A program made the position numbers and the translations under genes. Under the pieces are notes generated by a model, which had not been told where the DNA came from, made no database searches, and saw only the letters and a program-made list of their open reading frames with translations. This document shows positions 43,713 to 52,350 of a DNA stretch of 64,000 bases, piece after piece. Every line of letters begins with the position of its first letter. The first letter of the stretch is position 1. The stretch spans positions 124,001-188,000 of the forward strand of contig CAWBGJ010000008.1 in NCBI GenBank assembly GCA_963788325.1, written 5' to 3'. This DNA comes from Prado023 sp963788325. Lineage in GTDB: Bacteria > Actinomycetota > Actinomycetes > S36-B12 > CAIYMF01.

Positions 43713-45080
43713 TCAGGGCCTGCCGTGTCGCCGATCGCGGAGGGCGACCTCGACGGCAGCGCACGTGTGGTCGAGCACCGCCCGCTCGGCGGGGTCGAAA
43801 TCCGCCGCGGCCACCGACGCGCGCAGCCGGACCAGCTGAGCCTCCACCGCGTCGACCACCGCAGGGCGATCGGAGCACCAGGCGACCTCCTCCAGGAGCC
43901 TGCCGATCCTGGCCAGGACGAGCGGGTCGTCGCGGCCGTAGCGGCGTGGCTGGGTCACCGCGAGGTCGAGCAGGTCGGCGAGTTCGGGCCGGGCGAGCAC
44001 CAGTCGCACGACGCCCTGGTCGTCGTCGTGGGCCTTCGCACCGAGATCCCGATCAGCCATCTCGCACAGCAGGGCACTGCTGTGCCCGAGGGCATGCACG
44101 GCGGTGGTCGGGTCGTTGATGCCCGGGGACAGCGCCTTGACCGCGACGTCGGTCAACTGCCGCAAGCCGTACGCGATGTCCTGCGCCGATGTCCGCTCGA
44201 ACGAGGTGCGCAGGGCCTCTGCGACGGCGCCTTGGATCTCGGCGCGCCGGTCCCGGGTCAGCGGCTGATCCGGGTCGTGCGACCACGCCCAGCCGACCGG
44301 GGTGCCCGCCACCAGGGAGTCGCCGGGGCGCTGGTCGATCGTGATGACGCAGTCGGTGCTGGTCGCGGCCGCCACGAGGGCCCCGCCGTCCACCGAGGCC
44401 AGGAACCCCGATCTCCCAGCCATGAGCCGGGACGCATCGGTAGGCCTCGATGGCGCAGGGATCAGGGGGCCCCGCTCGTCGGGCGGGCCGAGCACCGCGC
44501 GGACCGTTCGACTGGCCTCCTGGTGCACGCCCAGCAGCATCGTCTCCACCCGGAGCTCGCGAGCCAGGTGCGACAGGAACGCCACCAGGGCGAGCACGCT
44601 GGCGACCGCGAGCAGGAGCGCGACCGTCACCGACAGCTGCGGGACGAAACCGGCCTGCTCCACGGTGCTGGTCCGCACGGTCCGCAGCACGGTCAGTGAG
44701 TAGACGAATGTGGCCAGGAAGAGGGCCAGGGTGCCCTGCACCACTCGGTCGCGGGTGAACGTCCGCAGCAGCCGTGGGGAGAACTGGCTGCTGGCCAGCT
44801 GCAGGGTCACCACTGTCAGCGAGAAGGTCAGCGAGGTGACCGTGATCATCGAGCCGGCGATCGCGCTGAGGACTGCTCGGGCGGCATCGGGACCCCCGCT
44901 GAACAGGTAGTCGTGCGCCTCCGGGGGCAGGTCGCCGGCGACTTGTTCGTCCCACTGCGGCAGGGCCACCCCGAGCACGGCGGCCACGACCACGGCGGTC
45001 GCGGGAATGGGCCACAGCTGGGTGCGGGCCAGATCGGAGATGACTGCCCACCGCCCGGCGCCCGGGGCGGGACTGCTCAT
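43713..45080 (-). CDS. DUF2254-family membrane protein
   Basis: 455 residues from ATG 45080 (MSSPAPGAGRWAVISDLART). Four membrane segments in the first 190 residues (for example IPATAVVVAAVLGVALPQW and VALLLAVASVLALVAFLSHL), with the DUF2254 signatures SMITVTSLTFSLTVVTLQLAS-SQFSPRLLRTFTRD. The cytoplasmic C-terminal half contains DIAYGLRQLTDVAVKALSPGINDPTTAVHAL, also conserved. Function is not established. It lies alone between convergent and divergent neighbours. Confidence 0.88.
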   Translation of the reverse strand: MSSPAPGAGRWAVISDLARTQLWPIPATAVVVAAVLGVALPQWDEQVAGDLPPEAHDYLFSGGPDAARAVLSAIAGSMITVTSLTFSLTVVTLQLASSQFSPRLLRTFTRDRVVQGTLALFLATFVYSLTVLRTVRTSTVEQAGFVPQLSVTVALLLAVASVLALVAFLSHLARELRVETMLLGVHQEASRTVRAVLGPPDERGPLIPAPSRPTDASRLMAGRSGFLASVDGGALVAAATSTDCVITIDQRPGDSLVAGTPVGWAWSHDPDQPLTRDRRAEIQGAVAEALRTSFERTSAQDIAYGLRQLTDVAVKALSPGINDPTTAVHALGHSSALLCEMADRDLGAKAHDDDQGVVRLVLARPELADLLDLAVTQPRRYGRDDPLVLARIGRLLEEVAWCSDRPAVVDAVEAQLVRLRASVAAADFDPAERAVLDHTCAAVEVALRDRRHGRP

Positions 45081-45230
45081 CGGCGGACCGCTGATCGCAA
45101 GGGAGCCACACGTCAAACTCCCAGACGGGCAGCGCTCGTGCAACACGCGCCAGGTCGCGGATCGTCCCGGCCGCGCGTGGAGTGCAGGAGTCGTACGATC
45201 CACGGACCATCGGGACGCGAGGAGGGCCAC

Positions 45231-45665
45231 ATGGCTGACGACGGTTTCACTGACGAGGAGCGAGCGGCGATGAAGGAGCGCGCGGCTGAGCTGAAGTCCT
45301 CCGCGCGCCGCGGATCCGGGGCGAAGAAGGCCCAGGCCGACGAGCAGGACTGCCTGGCCAAGATCGCCGAGATGCCCGAGGCTGACCGGGTGATCGCTGA
45401 GTCGCTGCACGCCATCGTCGGTGCGCAGGCCCCCGAGCTGGCCCCGAAGACCTGGTACGGCATGCCCGCGTACGCCCGCGACGGCAAGGTCATCGTGTTC
45501 TTCAAGCCTGCGGCGAAGTTCAAGGTGCGCTACGCGGAGGTCGGTTTCAACGAGTGGGCGAACCTCGATGAGGGGGACATGTGGCCCACGGCCTTCGCAG
45601 TCACCGCGATGACCGCCGAGGTCGAGGCAGCGTTGACGGCGCTGGTGACCAGGGCCGCCAGCTGA
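45231..45665 (+). CDS. DUF1801-family protein
   Basis: 144 residues. A charged N-terminal helix (FTDEERAAMKERAAELKSSA) precedes the DUF1801 core: CLAKIAEMPEADRVIAESLH, PELAPKTWYGMPAYARDGKV, IVFFKPAAKFKVRYAEVGFN and WPTAFAVTAMTAEVEAAL. The fold is YdhG-like and its role unknown. ATG 45231 follows GGAGGG. Gene ends at a strong bidirectional hairpin shared with katG. Confidence 0.82.
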   Translation: MADDGFTDEERAAMKERAAELKSSARRGSGAKKAQADEQDCLAKIAEMPEADRVIAESLHAIVGAQAPELAPKTWYGMPAYARDGKVIVFFKPAAKFKVRYAEVGFNEWANLDEGDMWPTAFAVTAMTAEVEAALTALVTRAAS

Positions 45666-45680
45666 TCTGCGCGACCTGCA

Positions 45681-45715
45681 GTGAGGACCCCCGGACTGTG
45701 TCCGGAGGTCCTCAC
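45681..45715. terminator. Bidirectional hairpin between convergent DUF1801 gene and katG
   Basis: A 35-base near-perfect inverted repeat: arms GTGAGGACC/GGTCCTCAC and CCGGAC/GTCCGG with one unpaired C/A position and a three-base loop TGT. It is not followed by a T-run, as is usual in high-GC actinobacteria. The symmetric position between two convergent stops supports termination in both directions. Confidence 0.75.
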
Positions 45716-45737
45716 AAGGCGGCTGGTCAGCCCGCGA

Positions 45738-47912
45738 TCAGGACAGGTCGAACCGATCGAGGTTCATGACCTTGACCCATGCGGCCACGAAGTCGCGCGC
45801 GAACTTCTCCTTCGCGTCAGCGCTGGCGTAGACCTCGGCCAGCGCGCGCAGCTGCGAGTTGGACCCGAACACCAGGTCCACACGGCTGCCGGTCCAGCGC
45901 ACCTGCCCGCTGCTGCGATCGCGGCCCTCGAATGCCTCCTCGGTGTCCGAGGTCGGCGCCCAGGCGATTCCGGCGTCGAGCACGGTGGCGAAGAAGTCGT
46001 TGCTCAGCACGCCGGGCTGGGTGGTGAAGACCCCCAGGTCCGAGCCGTCGTGGTTCGCGCCCAGCACCCGCAGGCCGCCGACCAGGACCGTCAGCTCCGG
46101 CGCGGAGAGCGTCAGGAACTGCGCCTTGTCGACAAGCAGCGCCTCAGCGGGGCGCTCGTGACCCTTGCCCAGGTAGTTGCGGAACCCATCGGCGGTCGGC
46201 TCGAGCACCGCGAACGCCTCCGCGTCGGTCTGCTCCGCGGTGGCATCGGTGCGTCCGGGGCTGAAGGGCACGTGCAGGACGACGCCCGCGTCCGCGGCTG
46301 CCTTCTCCACGGCCGCGCACCCGCCGAGCACGATCAGGTCGGCCAGTGAGACCTGCGGGCCACCGTCGTGGGCGGCGTTGAAGTCGGCCTGGATCCCCTC
46401 GAGGGTACCCAGCACGCCCGAGAGCTGCGCCGGGTTGTTGACCTCCCAGTCGTTCTGCGGGGCCAGGCGGATGCGCGCCCCGTTGGCGCCGCCGCGCTTG
46501 TCGGTGCCACGGAACGTCGAGGCAGAGGCCCAGGCGGTGGACACCAGCTGCGACACCGACAGCCCCGAGGCGAGGATCGTCGCCTTGAGGGCAGCGATCT
46601 CCTCGGCTCCCACGAGCGCGCCAGCGACCGGCGGGACCGGGTCCTGCCAGATCTGCGGCTCGGTGGGGACCAGGGCGCCGAGGTAACGGCTGATCGGACC
46701 CATGTCGCGGTGGGTCAGCTTGAACCACGCCTTGCCGAAGGCGTCGGCGAGCTCCTGGGGGTTCTCCAGGAACCGTCGGGAGATGGGCTCATAGATCGGG
46801 TCCATCCGCAGGGCGAGGTCGGTCGTGAGCATCACCGGTGCGTGGGTCTGGGCAGGGTCGTGGGCGTCCGGGACGGTCGTCTTCGCGGCGGGGTCGGTCG
46901 GGACCCACTGCCAGGCGCCGGCCGGGCTCTTGGTCAGGTCCCACTCGTAGCCGAAGAGCGTCTCGAAGTAGCCGTTGTCCCACGCGGTCGGGGTCGGGGT
47001 CCAAGCGCCGTTCAGGCCGCTGGTGATGGTGTCCCCGGCCTTGCCGCTGCCGTAGCTGCTGTGCCAGCCCAGACCCATCTCCTGCAGCGGGGCGGCCTCC
47101 GGTTCGGGGCCGACGTTCGCCGCATCCCCGGCGCCGTGGTTCTTGCCGAACGTGTGCCCGCCGGCGATCAGGGCGACGGTCTCCTCGTCGTTCATCGCCA
47201 TCCGGGCGAACGTCTCGCGGATGTCGCGGGCGGCGGCCAACGCGCTGGGCACCCCGTTGGGGCCCTCGGGGTTGACGTAGATCAGGCCCATCTGGACCGC
47301 GGCCAGCGGATTGGCCAGCTCGCGGTCACCGCTGTAGCGGTCGTCGTCGAGCCAGGTCTTCTCGTTGCCCCAGTTGATCTGCTCGGGCTCCCAGACGTCC
47401 TTTCGCCCGCCGCCGAAGCCGAAGGTCGCGAACCCCATCGACTCCAGGGCGCAGTTCCCGGCGAACACCATCAGGTCGGCCCAGGACAGCTTGGCACCGT
47501 ACTTCTGTTTCACCGGCCACAGCAGCCGCCGGGCCTTGTCCAGGTTGGCGTTGTCCGGCCAGCTGTTCAGCGGCGCGAACCGCTGCTCGCCGTTGCCGGC
47601 CCCGCCGCGCCCGTCGTTGATCCGGTAGGTGCCGGCTGCGTGCCAGGCCATCCGGATGAACAGCGGACCGTAATGGCCGTAGTCCGCCGGCCACCAGTCC
47701 TGGGAGTCGGTCATCACCGCGAAGACGTCGGCCTTCACAGCCTCGAGGTCCAGGGTTGCGAACTCCGCGGCATAGTCGAAGTCAGGACCCATCGGGTCGG
47801 CCATCGGCGGGTTCTGGTTCAGCACGCCCAGATCGAGCTGGTTGGGCCACCAGTCCCGGTTCGACGCCACGACGGTCTCGTGCGCGACCGGGCACTTGCT
47901 CTCGTTCTCCAC
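45738..47912 (-). CDS. katG: Catalase-peroxidase KatG
   Basis: 724-residue heme enzyme that removes hydrogen peroxide and, in mycobacteria, activates isoniazid. Full length and intact. The distal residues Arg87, Trp90 and His91 are in RMAWHAAGTYR. The Trp90-Tyr212-Met238 adduct set is present (IYVNPEGPNG, RMAMND), and proximal His253 is in AGGHTFGKNHG. The position equivalent to Mycobacterium tuberculosis Ser315 is Ser298 (ITSGL), the sensitive form. GTG 47912 follows AAGGAGAG. It lies 52 bases after furA, the classical actinobacterial furA-katG operon. Confidence 0.97.
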   Translation of the reverse strand: MENESKCPVAHETVVASNRDWWPNQLDLGVLNQNPPMADPMGPDFDYAAEFATLDLEAVKADVFAVMTDSQDWWPADYGHYGPLFIRMAWHAAGTYRINDGRGGAGNGEQRFAPLNSWPDNANLDKARRLLWPVKQKYGAKLSWADLMVFAGNCALESMGFATFGFGGGRKDVWEPEQINWGNEKTWLDDDRYSGDRELANPLAAVQMGLIYVNPEGPNGVPSALAAARDIRETFARMAMNDEETVALIAGGHTFGKNHGAGDAANVGPEPEAAPLQEMGLGWHSSYGSGKAGDTITSGLNGAWTPTPTAWDNGYFETLFGYEWDLTKSPAGAWQWVPTDPAAKTTVPDAHDPAQTHAPVMLTTDLALRMDPIYEPISRRFLENPQELADAFGKAWFKLTHRDMGPISRYLGALVPTEPQIWQDPVPPVAGALVGAEEIAALKATILASGLSVSQLVSTAWASASTFRGTDKRGGANGARIRLAPQNDWEVNNPAQLSGVLGTLEGIQADFNAAHDGGPQVSLADLIVLGGCAAVEKAAADAGVVLHVPFSPGRTDATAEQTDAEAFAVLEPTADGFRNYLGKGHERPAEALLVDKAQFLTLSAPELTVLVGGLRVLGANHDGSDLGVFTTQPGVLSNDFFATVLDAGIAWAPTSDTEEAFEGRDRSSGQVRWTGSRVDLVFGSNSQLRALAEVYASADAKEKFARDFVAAWVKVMNLDRFDLS

Positions 47913-47964
47913 GGTGTTCTCTCTCCTTGATCAGCGGTTCTCGGATGGTCAGGTGTCGGTGGGG

Positions 47965-48420
47965 TCAGCCGGATCGGGGCAGCGGACTCGGGGAGGTGCC
48001 CCCGGCGGAGCAGGTGGGGCACACACCCCAGTAAGTGACCTCGGCCTCGTCGATCGAGTAGCCATGGTCCGCCGACGCGGTCAGGCACGGGGTGTGCCCC
48101 ACGGCGCAGTCGACGTCGGCGATCGCCCCGCACGCACGGCAGACGACGTGATGGTGGTTGTCGGAGACCCGAGCCTCGTAGCGCGGCACGGAGCCAGCCG
48201 GCTCGATCCGCCGGACAAGTCCAGCGGTGGTCAGCGCCCGCAGCACGTCGTAGACAGCCTGTGTCGAGACGGTGCCCAGCTCGGAGCGAACGACTGCGGC
48301 GATCGAGTCGGTGTCCTGGTGCGGCCGGGCGCGCACGGCGTCCAGGACAGCCACCCGGGGCCGGGTCACCCGCAGTGCCGCTCCCCGCAGCAGTTGCTCA
48401 GCATTCGACGGGTGGGGCAC
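47965..48420 (-). CDS. furA: FurA, Fur-family peroxide-responsive repressor of katG
   Basis: 151 residues. Winged-helix domain LRVTRPRVAVLDAVRARPHQ, then TQAVYDVLRALTTAGLVRR; metal-sensing dimerisation domain with DNHHHVVCRACG and a C-terminal CPTC, giving two CxxC pairs (structural zinc). I chose GTG 48420: it leaves 16 residues before LRVTRPR, the same spacing as mycobacterial FurA, and it lies six bases from a -10-like box, indicating a leaderless mRNA. An ATG six codons upstream (48438) lies in the promoter spacer. It should repress furA-katG and respond to peroxide. Confidence 0.92.
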   Translation of the reverse strand: MPHPSNAEQLLRGAALRVTRPRVAVLDAVRARPHQDTDSIAAVVRSELGTVSTQAVYDVLRALTTAGLVRRIEPAGSVPRYEARVSDNHHHVVCRACGAIADVDCAVGHTPCLTASADHGYSIDEAEVTYWGVCPTCSAGGTSPSPLPRSG

Positions 48421-48426
48421 CCCTGC

Positions 48427-48464
48427 AGCCTCCCGCATTCTTTGGAGTGAGTCAAGAAAATCCG
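48427..48464 (-). promoter_or_regulatory. furA promoter and likely FurA box
   Basis: On the minus strand: TTGACT (48450-48455), 17-base spacer, GAGGCT (48427-48432), six bases, then GTG 48420. The spacer and -35 read TTCTTGACTCACTCC then AAAGAA, an inverted repeat with TTCTT/AAGAA arms. From general knowledge, mycobacterial furA promoters carry a closely similar TTGACTCATTCC stretch bound by FurA. Confidence 0.6.
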
Positions 48465-48529
48465 GGCTGTTGTTGTCCGAGGTCGCAGCGTCCGGGGCGA
48501 GGTCAGGAGTCCTCGGTTAGTGTCGCAGC

Positions 48530-50212
48530 GTGCTGACCCTCGCCTGGATCGTCCACCTCACCCCCGGCCCCCGGGCCGACGCCGTGCGCTCGCTGCGGCT
48601 CGTGCTCGCTGATGCCGGGTTCGCCGACGCAGGGAGCGCTGAGGCCGGGCCGGAGGAGTCCGTCGTGGACGTGTCGGCCGCCGACGTGGTCGTGGTCTGC
48701 GCCGACGCCCCGCTGCCGCCCGGCCTGGTCGCCGAGTTGGCAGGTACCGGCGCCGCCGTGCTGCTCCTCGGGGAGACGCTGGCGGTGGCTGACCCCACCG
48801 GCAGCCTGGCCCTGGCCGCGGGCCTCGAGGTGGGTCCGACCTCGCCCGTGCACGACGTGCGCATGCGCTGCGGACCCGACGGCCGGCACCTTGCCGGCGC
48901 CACCCACGTGCACGGCGATCACGCCCATCACGACGAGCACGAGCACCTGCGGGACCGGGTCACCGCGGTCGCGGTGATCGACGAGGACGTCCTGGTGCTG
49001 CGCACGGCCCGACTCGGCCTGGTCGACCACCCGGTTCTGACCTGGCGGCCCGCCACCCGCACCGGCGCCCTGACGCTGGCCAGCACGCCCGAGGCCCTGC
49101 GGGACCGGACCCTGCAGCGCCTGCTCGTCGCGGCCCTGCGAGACATCGCCGGCCAGCCGGCCCCGGCCCCGGTTCGGGTGGGGCTGTTGGGCTACGGCGC
49201 CATCGGCCACGAGCACAGCAACGCGGTGCGCGCCGTCGACGGGCTGACGCTGGGTGCGGTCTGCGACACGTCGCAGGAGCGCCTCGAGGTGGCTCGGGCC
49301 GCCGCCCCGGGAGTCGCCACCATGACCTCCGCGCACGACCTGATCGCGCGTGACGACATCGACCTCGTGGTCATCTCGACCCCGCCGAGCGCACACGCCC
49401 CGTGGGCGCTCGCCGCCCTGGCCGCGGGCAAGCACGTGGTCGTGGAGAAGCCGTTCGCGATCACCACCGCCGAGGCCGATGAGGTGCTGGCCGCGGCACG
49501 GAACGCCGACCTGCTCGCTGTGGTCTACCAGAACCGCCGGTTCGACCCCGACCACCTGGCGATCCAGCGCCTGGTGCGGGCCGGCCACCTCGGCGAGGTC
49601 TTCCACGTGGAGGCGTTCGTCGGCGGCTATGGGCACCCCTGCAACCTTTGGCACTCCGACCAGGCGGTGTCCGGTGGGGCGTTCTACGACTGGGGTTCGC
49701 ACCTGCTCGACCAGGTCCTGGACCTGGTCCCCGGCGAGATCGAGTACGTGAGCGCCACCGCGCAGAAGCGTCAGTGGTTCGACGTGACCAATGCGGATCA
49801 CTCCCGCGTGACCGTCCGCTTCGTCGACGGTGCCGAGGCCGAGTTCATCCATTCCGATCTCGCCGCCGCGCTCAAGCCGCGCTGGTACGTCCTGGGCACC
49901 CAGGGGGCGATCGTCGGTCAGTGGCGCTCGGAGAAGGTGGTCTCGCGCAGTGACATCGGCACCCTGGTGGAGGACGTGCTCGCCCCCGCGGACGCGCCTC
50001 CGCTGCTCGACCTGCACACCGCCGACGGCAGCACGACCCGAGTCGCCACGCCACCTGGACCGGCCCATGAGTTCCATCGTGAGCTGGCCGACCAGCTGCG
50101 CTTCGGCCTGCCCATGTCGGTGACCGGCGCGCAGTCGCGCCGGGTGCTGTCGGTGATGGAGGCCGCCAGCCGCTCGGCAGCGCAGTCCGGGCGTCCGGTG
50201 GTGCCCCTGTGA
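48530..50212 (+). CDS. Gfo/Idh/MocA oxidoreductase with N-terminal accessory domain
   Basis: 560 residues, longer than the usual 330-400. Residues 1-205 form an extra domain whose pattern (VVDVSAADVVVVCADAPLPP, GTGAAVLLLGETLAVADP) suggests a ThuA/amidotransferase-like flavodoxin fold. It carries a His-rich run HVHGDHAHHDEHEH at 126-139 that could bind metal. Residues 215-560 are the oxidoreductase: Rossmann GLLGYGAIGHEHSNA, STPPSAH, and the EKPF motif (306-309) with the catalytic-region Lys, then GGAFYDWGSHLLDQ. Substrate unknown, probably a cyclic polyol or sugar derivative. The stop overlaps a second, single-domain paralogue. Confidence 0.85.
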   Translation: MLTLAWIVHLTPGPRADAVRSLRLVLADAGFADAGSAEAGPEESVVDVSAADVVVVCADAPLPPGLVAELAGTGAAVLLLGETLAVADPTGSLALAAGLEVGPTSPVHDVRMRCGPDGRHLAGATHVHGDHAHHDEHEHLRDRVTAVAVIDEDVLVLRTARLGLVDHPVLTWRPATRTGALTLASTPEALRDRTLQRLLVAALRDIAGQPAPAPVRVGLLGYGAIGHEHSNAVRAVDGLTLGAVCDTSQERLEVARAAAPGVATMTSAHDLIARDDIDLVVISTPPSAHAPWALAALAAGKHVVVEKPFAITTAEADEVLAAARNADLLAVVYQNRRFDPDHLAIQRLVRAGHLGEVFHVEAFVGGYGHPCNLWHSDQAVSGGAFYDWGSHLLDQVLDLVPGEIEYVSATAQKRQWFDVTNADHSRVTVRFVDGAEAEFIHSDLAAALKPRWYVLGTQGAIVGQWRSEKVVSRSDIGTLVEDVLAPADAPPLLDLHTADGSTTRVATPPGPAHEFHRELADQLRFGLPMSVTGAQSRRVLSVMEAASRSAAQSGRPVVPL

Positions 50213-51201
50213 GTGCCCGGACGCCTGCTGCCCCGACCCGGTGGGGCTTCCTGGGCGCCGGGTTCGTGGCCTCCCGCGCGATGGCGCCAGCGGTGCACGC
50301 TGCCGAGGGTGCGGTCCTGCAGGTGGTCGGCGCCGTTGAGGTCGCGCGCGCCGAGGTGCTCGGGCCGGCACGTGCCGTGTCGGACTACGCCGCTGTCTGC
50401 CGGGCCGACGACGTGGACGCCGTCTACATCGCGCTGCCCAACGACGCCCACCTGCCGTGGGTGCTCGAGGCATTGGCGGCTGGCAAGCACGTCCTGTGCG
50501 AGAAGCCCCTGGGGCGCACCGCGGCGGAGGTGGCTCTCATGAGCGCTGCGGCGCAGGAGTCCGGACGGCTGCTGGTCGAGGCCGCCTGGAACCGCTGGCA
50601 CCCGCGGACCCGGCGGTTCGCCGAGCTCGCCGCAGCGCTGACCGGACCCCGGGACGTGCATGCCTGGTTCACCTTCGCCGGTGTGCCCGAGGACAACTAC
50701 CGGCTCGACCCGGCCCGGGGCGGGGGAGCCCTGCTGGACGTGGGCTGCTACGGCGTGGCCGCGGCCCTGATCGCCCTCGGGGCGGATCAGGAGGGCACCG
50801 ACGCGGTCGAGGTGCAGACCGTCGAGCGTCGGCTCGGTCCGACCGGTGTGGACCTGCGCACCGTCGCGGGGCTGACCTCGTCGCGCGGGACCGCGCGGGT
50901 GACCGCGTCCATCGACGACCCCGAGGCGCAGGGGCTCACCGTCGAATCGCCGGGGTACTCGATCGAGTTCGTCGGGCCGGCGTTCACCACCTGGAACGCT
51001 CCCAGCGCCCTGCGCGTCGTCGAGGACGGGGCGGCTCGGGTGGAGCAGTTCGAGGCCTGCGATCCCTACCAGCTGATGGTCGAGGCGGTGTCGCGCCGGA
51101 TCCGGGGCGAGGCGTGCTGGGTCCTGCCCCTGTCGGCGTCCCTGGCGGTCGCCGCCACCCTCGACGCGATCACCGGCCACCCCGGAGCCAACCCGCGGTA
51201 G
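50209..51201 (+). CDS. Gfo/Idh/MocA-family oxidoreductase
   Basis: 330 residues, normal family size. NAD-binding GFLGAGFVASRAMAP at the start, IALPNDAHLPWVLEALAAGK, catalytic-loop CEKPLGRT, then EAAWNRWHPRTRR and GGGALLDVGCYGVAAAL. It begins in the stop codon of the preceding paralogue (GTGA), so both are made together and may act in sequence or as a heteromer on one sugar-like substrate, as in two-step dehydrogenase pairs. No transporter or aldolase is adjacent. Confidence 0.88.
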   Translation: MSARTPAAPTRWGFLGAGFVASRAMAPAVHAAEGAVLQVVGAVEVARAEVLGPARAVSDYAAVCRADDVDAVYIALPNDAHLPWVLEALAAGKHVLCEKPLGRTAAEVALMSAAAQESGRLLVEAAWNRWHPRTRRFAELAAALTGPRDVHAWFTFAGVPEDNYRLDPARGGGALLDVGCYGVAAALIALGADQEGTDAVEVQTVERRLGPTGVDLRTVAGLTSSRGTARVTASIDDPEAQGLTVESPGYSIEFVGPAFTTWNAPSALRVVEDGAARVEQFEACDPYQLMVEAVSRRIRGEACWVLPLSASLAVAATLDAITGHPGANPR

Positions 51202-51210
51202 CGTGCGAAG

Positions 51211-52278
51211 GTGCACCGTGAGTACGCGTTCAGCCCGAGCTTCGTCGCCGCGCGGGCCGCCCTGCGGATGCCCGAGCCGGCCCTGCGCCGGATCGTGGGC
51301 CCACCGGTGGAGGTCGACGGACGGGTCCTTGCCCCGGCGGTCCAGCTCATGCTGCGACTCGAGGCCTATGTGGGTGCCGTCTCCGGTGGTGGGGACGACC
51401 CGAGCGCTCGGCGCACCCGGCTGCGCCGGTCCGCGGCGATTGCGATGCCGCGGGTCCGTGGCGTGCACGCAGTCGACCGCAGCATCCCCGGTCCTGCGGG
51501 CCAGGTGCGGTTGCGGGTCTACCGAAGTGCCCGGGCGCTGGCCCTGCCGCCGACCATCGTGTACCTGCACGGGGGCGGATGGGTTTCCGGCGACCTGGAC
51601 ACTCATGACGGTTCCGCTCGGATGCTGGCGCGCGAGACCGGTGCCGTGGTGGTGTCCGTGGACTACCGGCGTGCGCCCGAGCACCGGTACCCCGCCGCCC
51701 TCGACGATGCCCTGGCGGCCTTCGGATGGGTCCACGACCACCCGCGTGACCTGGCCGCCCGCCCCGGGGCAGTGGCCGTGATGGGGGACAGCGCCGGTGG
51801 CAACCTGGCCGCGGCGCTGTGCCTGCGCGCGCGCGACGCGGGTGGGCCGATGCCCAGCGCGCAGGGCCTGCTCTACCCAGCCACCGACCTGCGGCTGGGC
51901 ACCGAGTCGATGACGACCCTGGCCGAGGGGTTCTTCCTCACCCGAGCAGACATCGAGTGGTACGTCGACCAGTACGTCGCCGATCCCGCCCTGTGCACCG
52001 ATCCCGCCTTGCGCACGGACCCCTACCTGTCCCCGCTGCTGGCCACGGACCTCGCGGGCCTGCCACCGGCACAGGTCTGGACCGCAGGCTTCGACCCGTT
52101 GCGCGACGAGGGGCGGGCGTTCGCTGACGCCCTGGTCGAGGCCGGCGTGCCGACCGGGTACCGGTGCCTCGATGACCAGGTGCACGGGTTCTTCGGGATG
52201 GGCCTGTTGCCCGATGGGCTCGACCAGATCGCGGCGGTGTGCCGGGAGATGGGCGCGCTCCTCGCGGCCACAAGCTGA
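51211..52278 (+). CDS. Alpha/beta hydrolase, hormone-sensitive-lipase (HSL) type
   Basis: 355 residues, cytosolic. HSL-family hallmarks: oxyanion loop YLHGGGWVSGD, the SVDYRRAPEHRYPAALDDA block, nucleophile elbow GDSAGGNLAAAL, acidic AGFDPLRDEG and His in DQVHGFFGM. Such enzymes cleave short-chain acyl esters. Begins ten bases after the second oxidoreductase, same strand, so it may remove an acyl group in the same pathway. GTG start at 51211. Confidence 0.9.
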   Translation: MHREYAFSPSFVAARAALRMPEPALRRIVGPPVEVDGRVLAPAVQLMLRLEAYVGAVSGGGDDPSARRTRLRRSAAIAMPRVRGVHAVDRSIPGPAGQVRLRVYRSARALALPPTIVYLHGGGWVSGDLDTHDGSARMLARETGAVVVSVDYRRAPEHRYPAALDDALAAFGWVHDHPRDLAARPGAVAVMGDSAGGNLAAALCLRARDAGGPMPSAQGLLYPATDLRLGTESMTTLAEGFFLTRADIEWYVDQYVADPALCTDPALRTDPYLSPLLATDLAGLPPAQVWTAGFDPLRDEGRAFADALVEAGVPTGYRCLDDQVHGFFGMGLLPDGLDQIAAVCREMGALLAATS

Positions 52279-52350
52279 GCAACTGAGCAGCGGATCGGGC
52301 ATGGTCCTTCGACCCTGCCGCGGATCCCGTGGCAGCGAGACGATGGAGGT

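Noticed and set aside
46368..47930. A 520-codon plus-strand frame opposite katG
   Set aside because: Low-complexity shadow of a full-length, motif-complete katG.
49918..52302. A 794-codon minus-strand frame opposite the Gfo/Idh and HSL genes
   Set aside because: Shadow frame; the plus strand has three overlapping genes with intact catalytic motifs.
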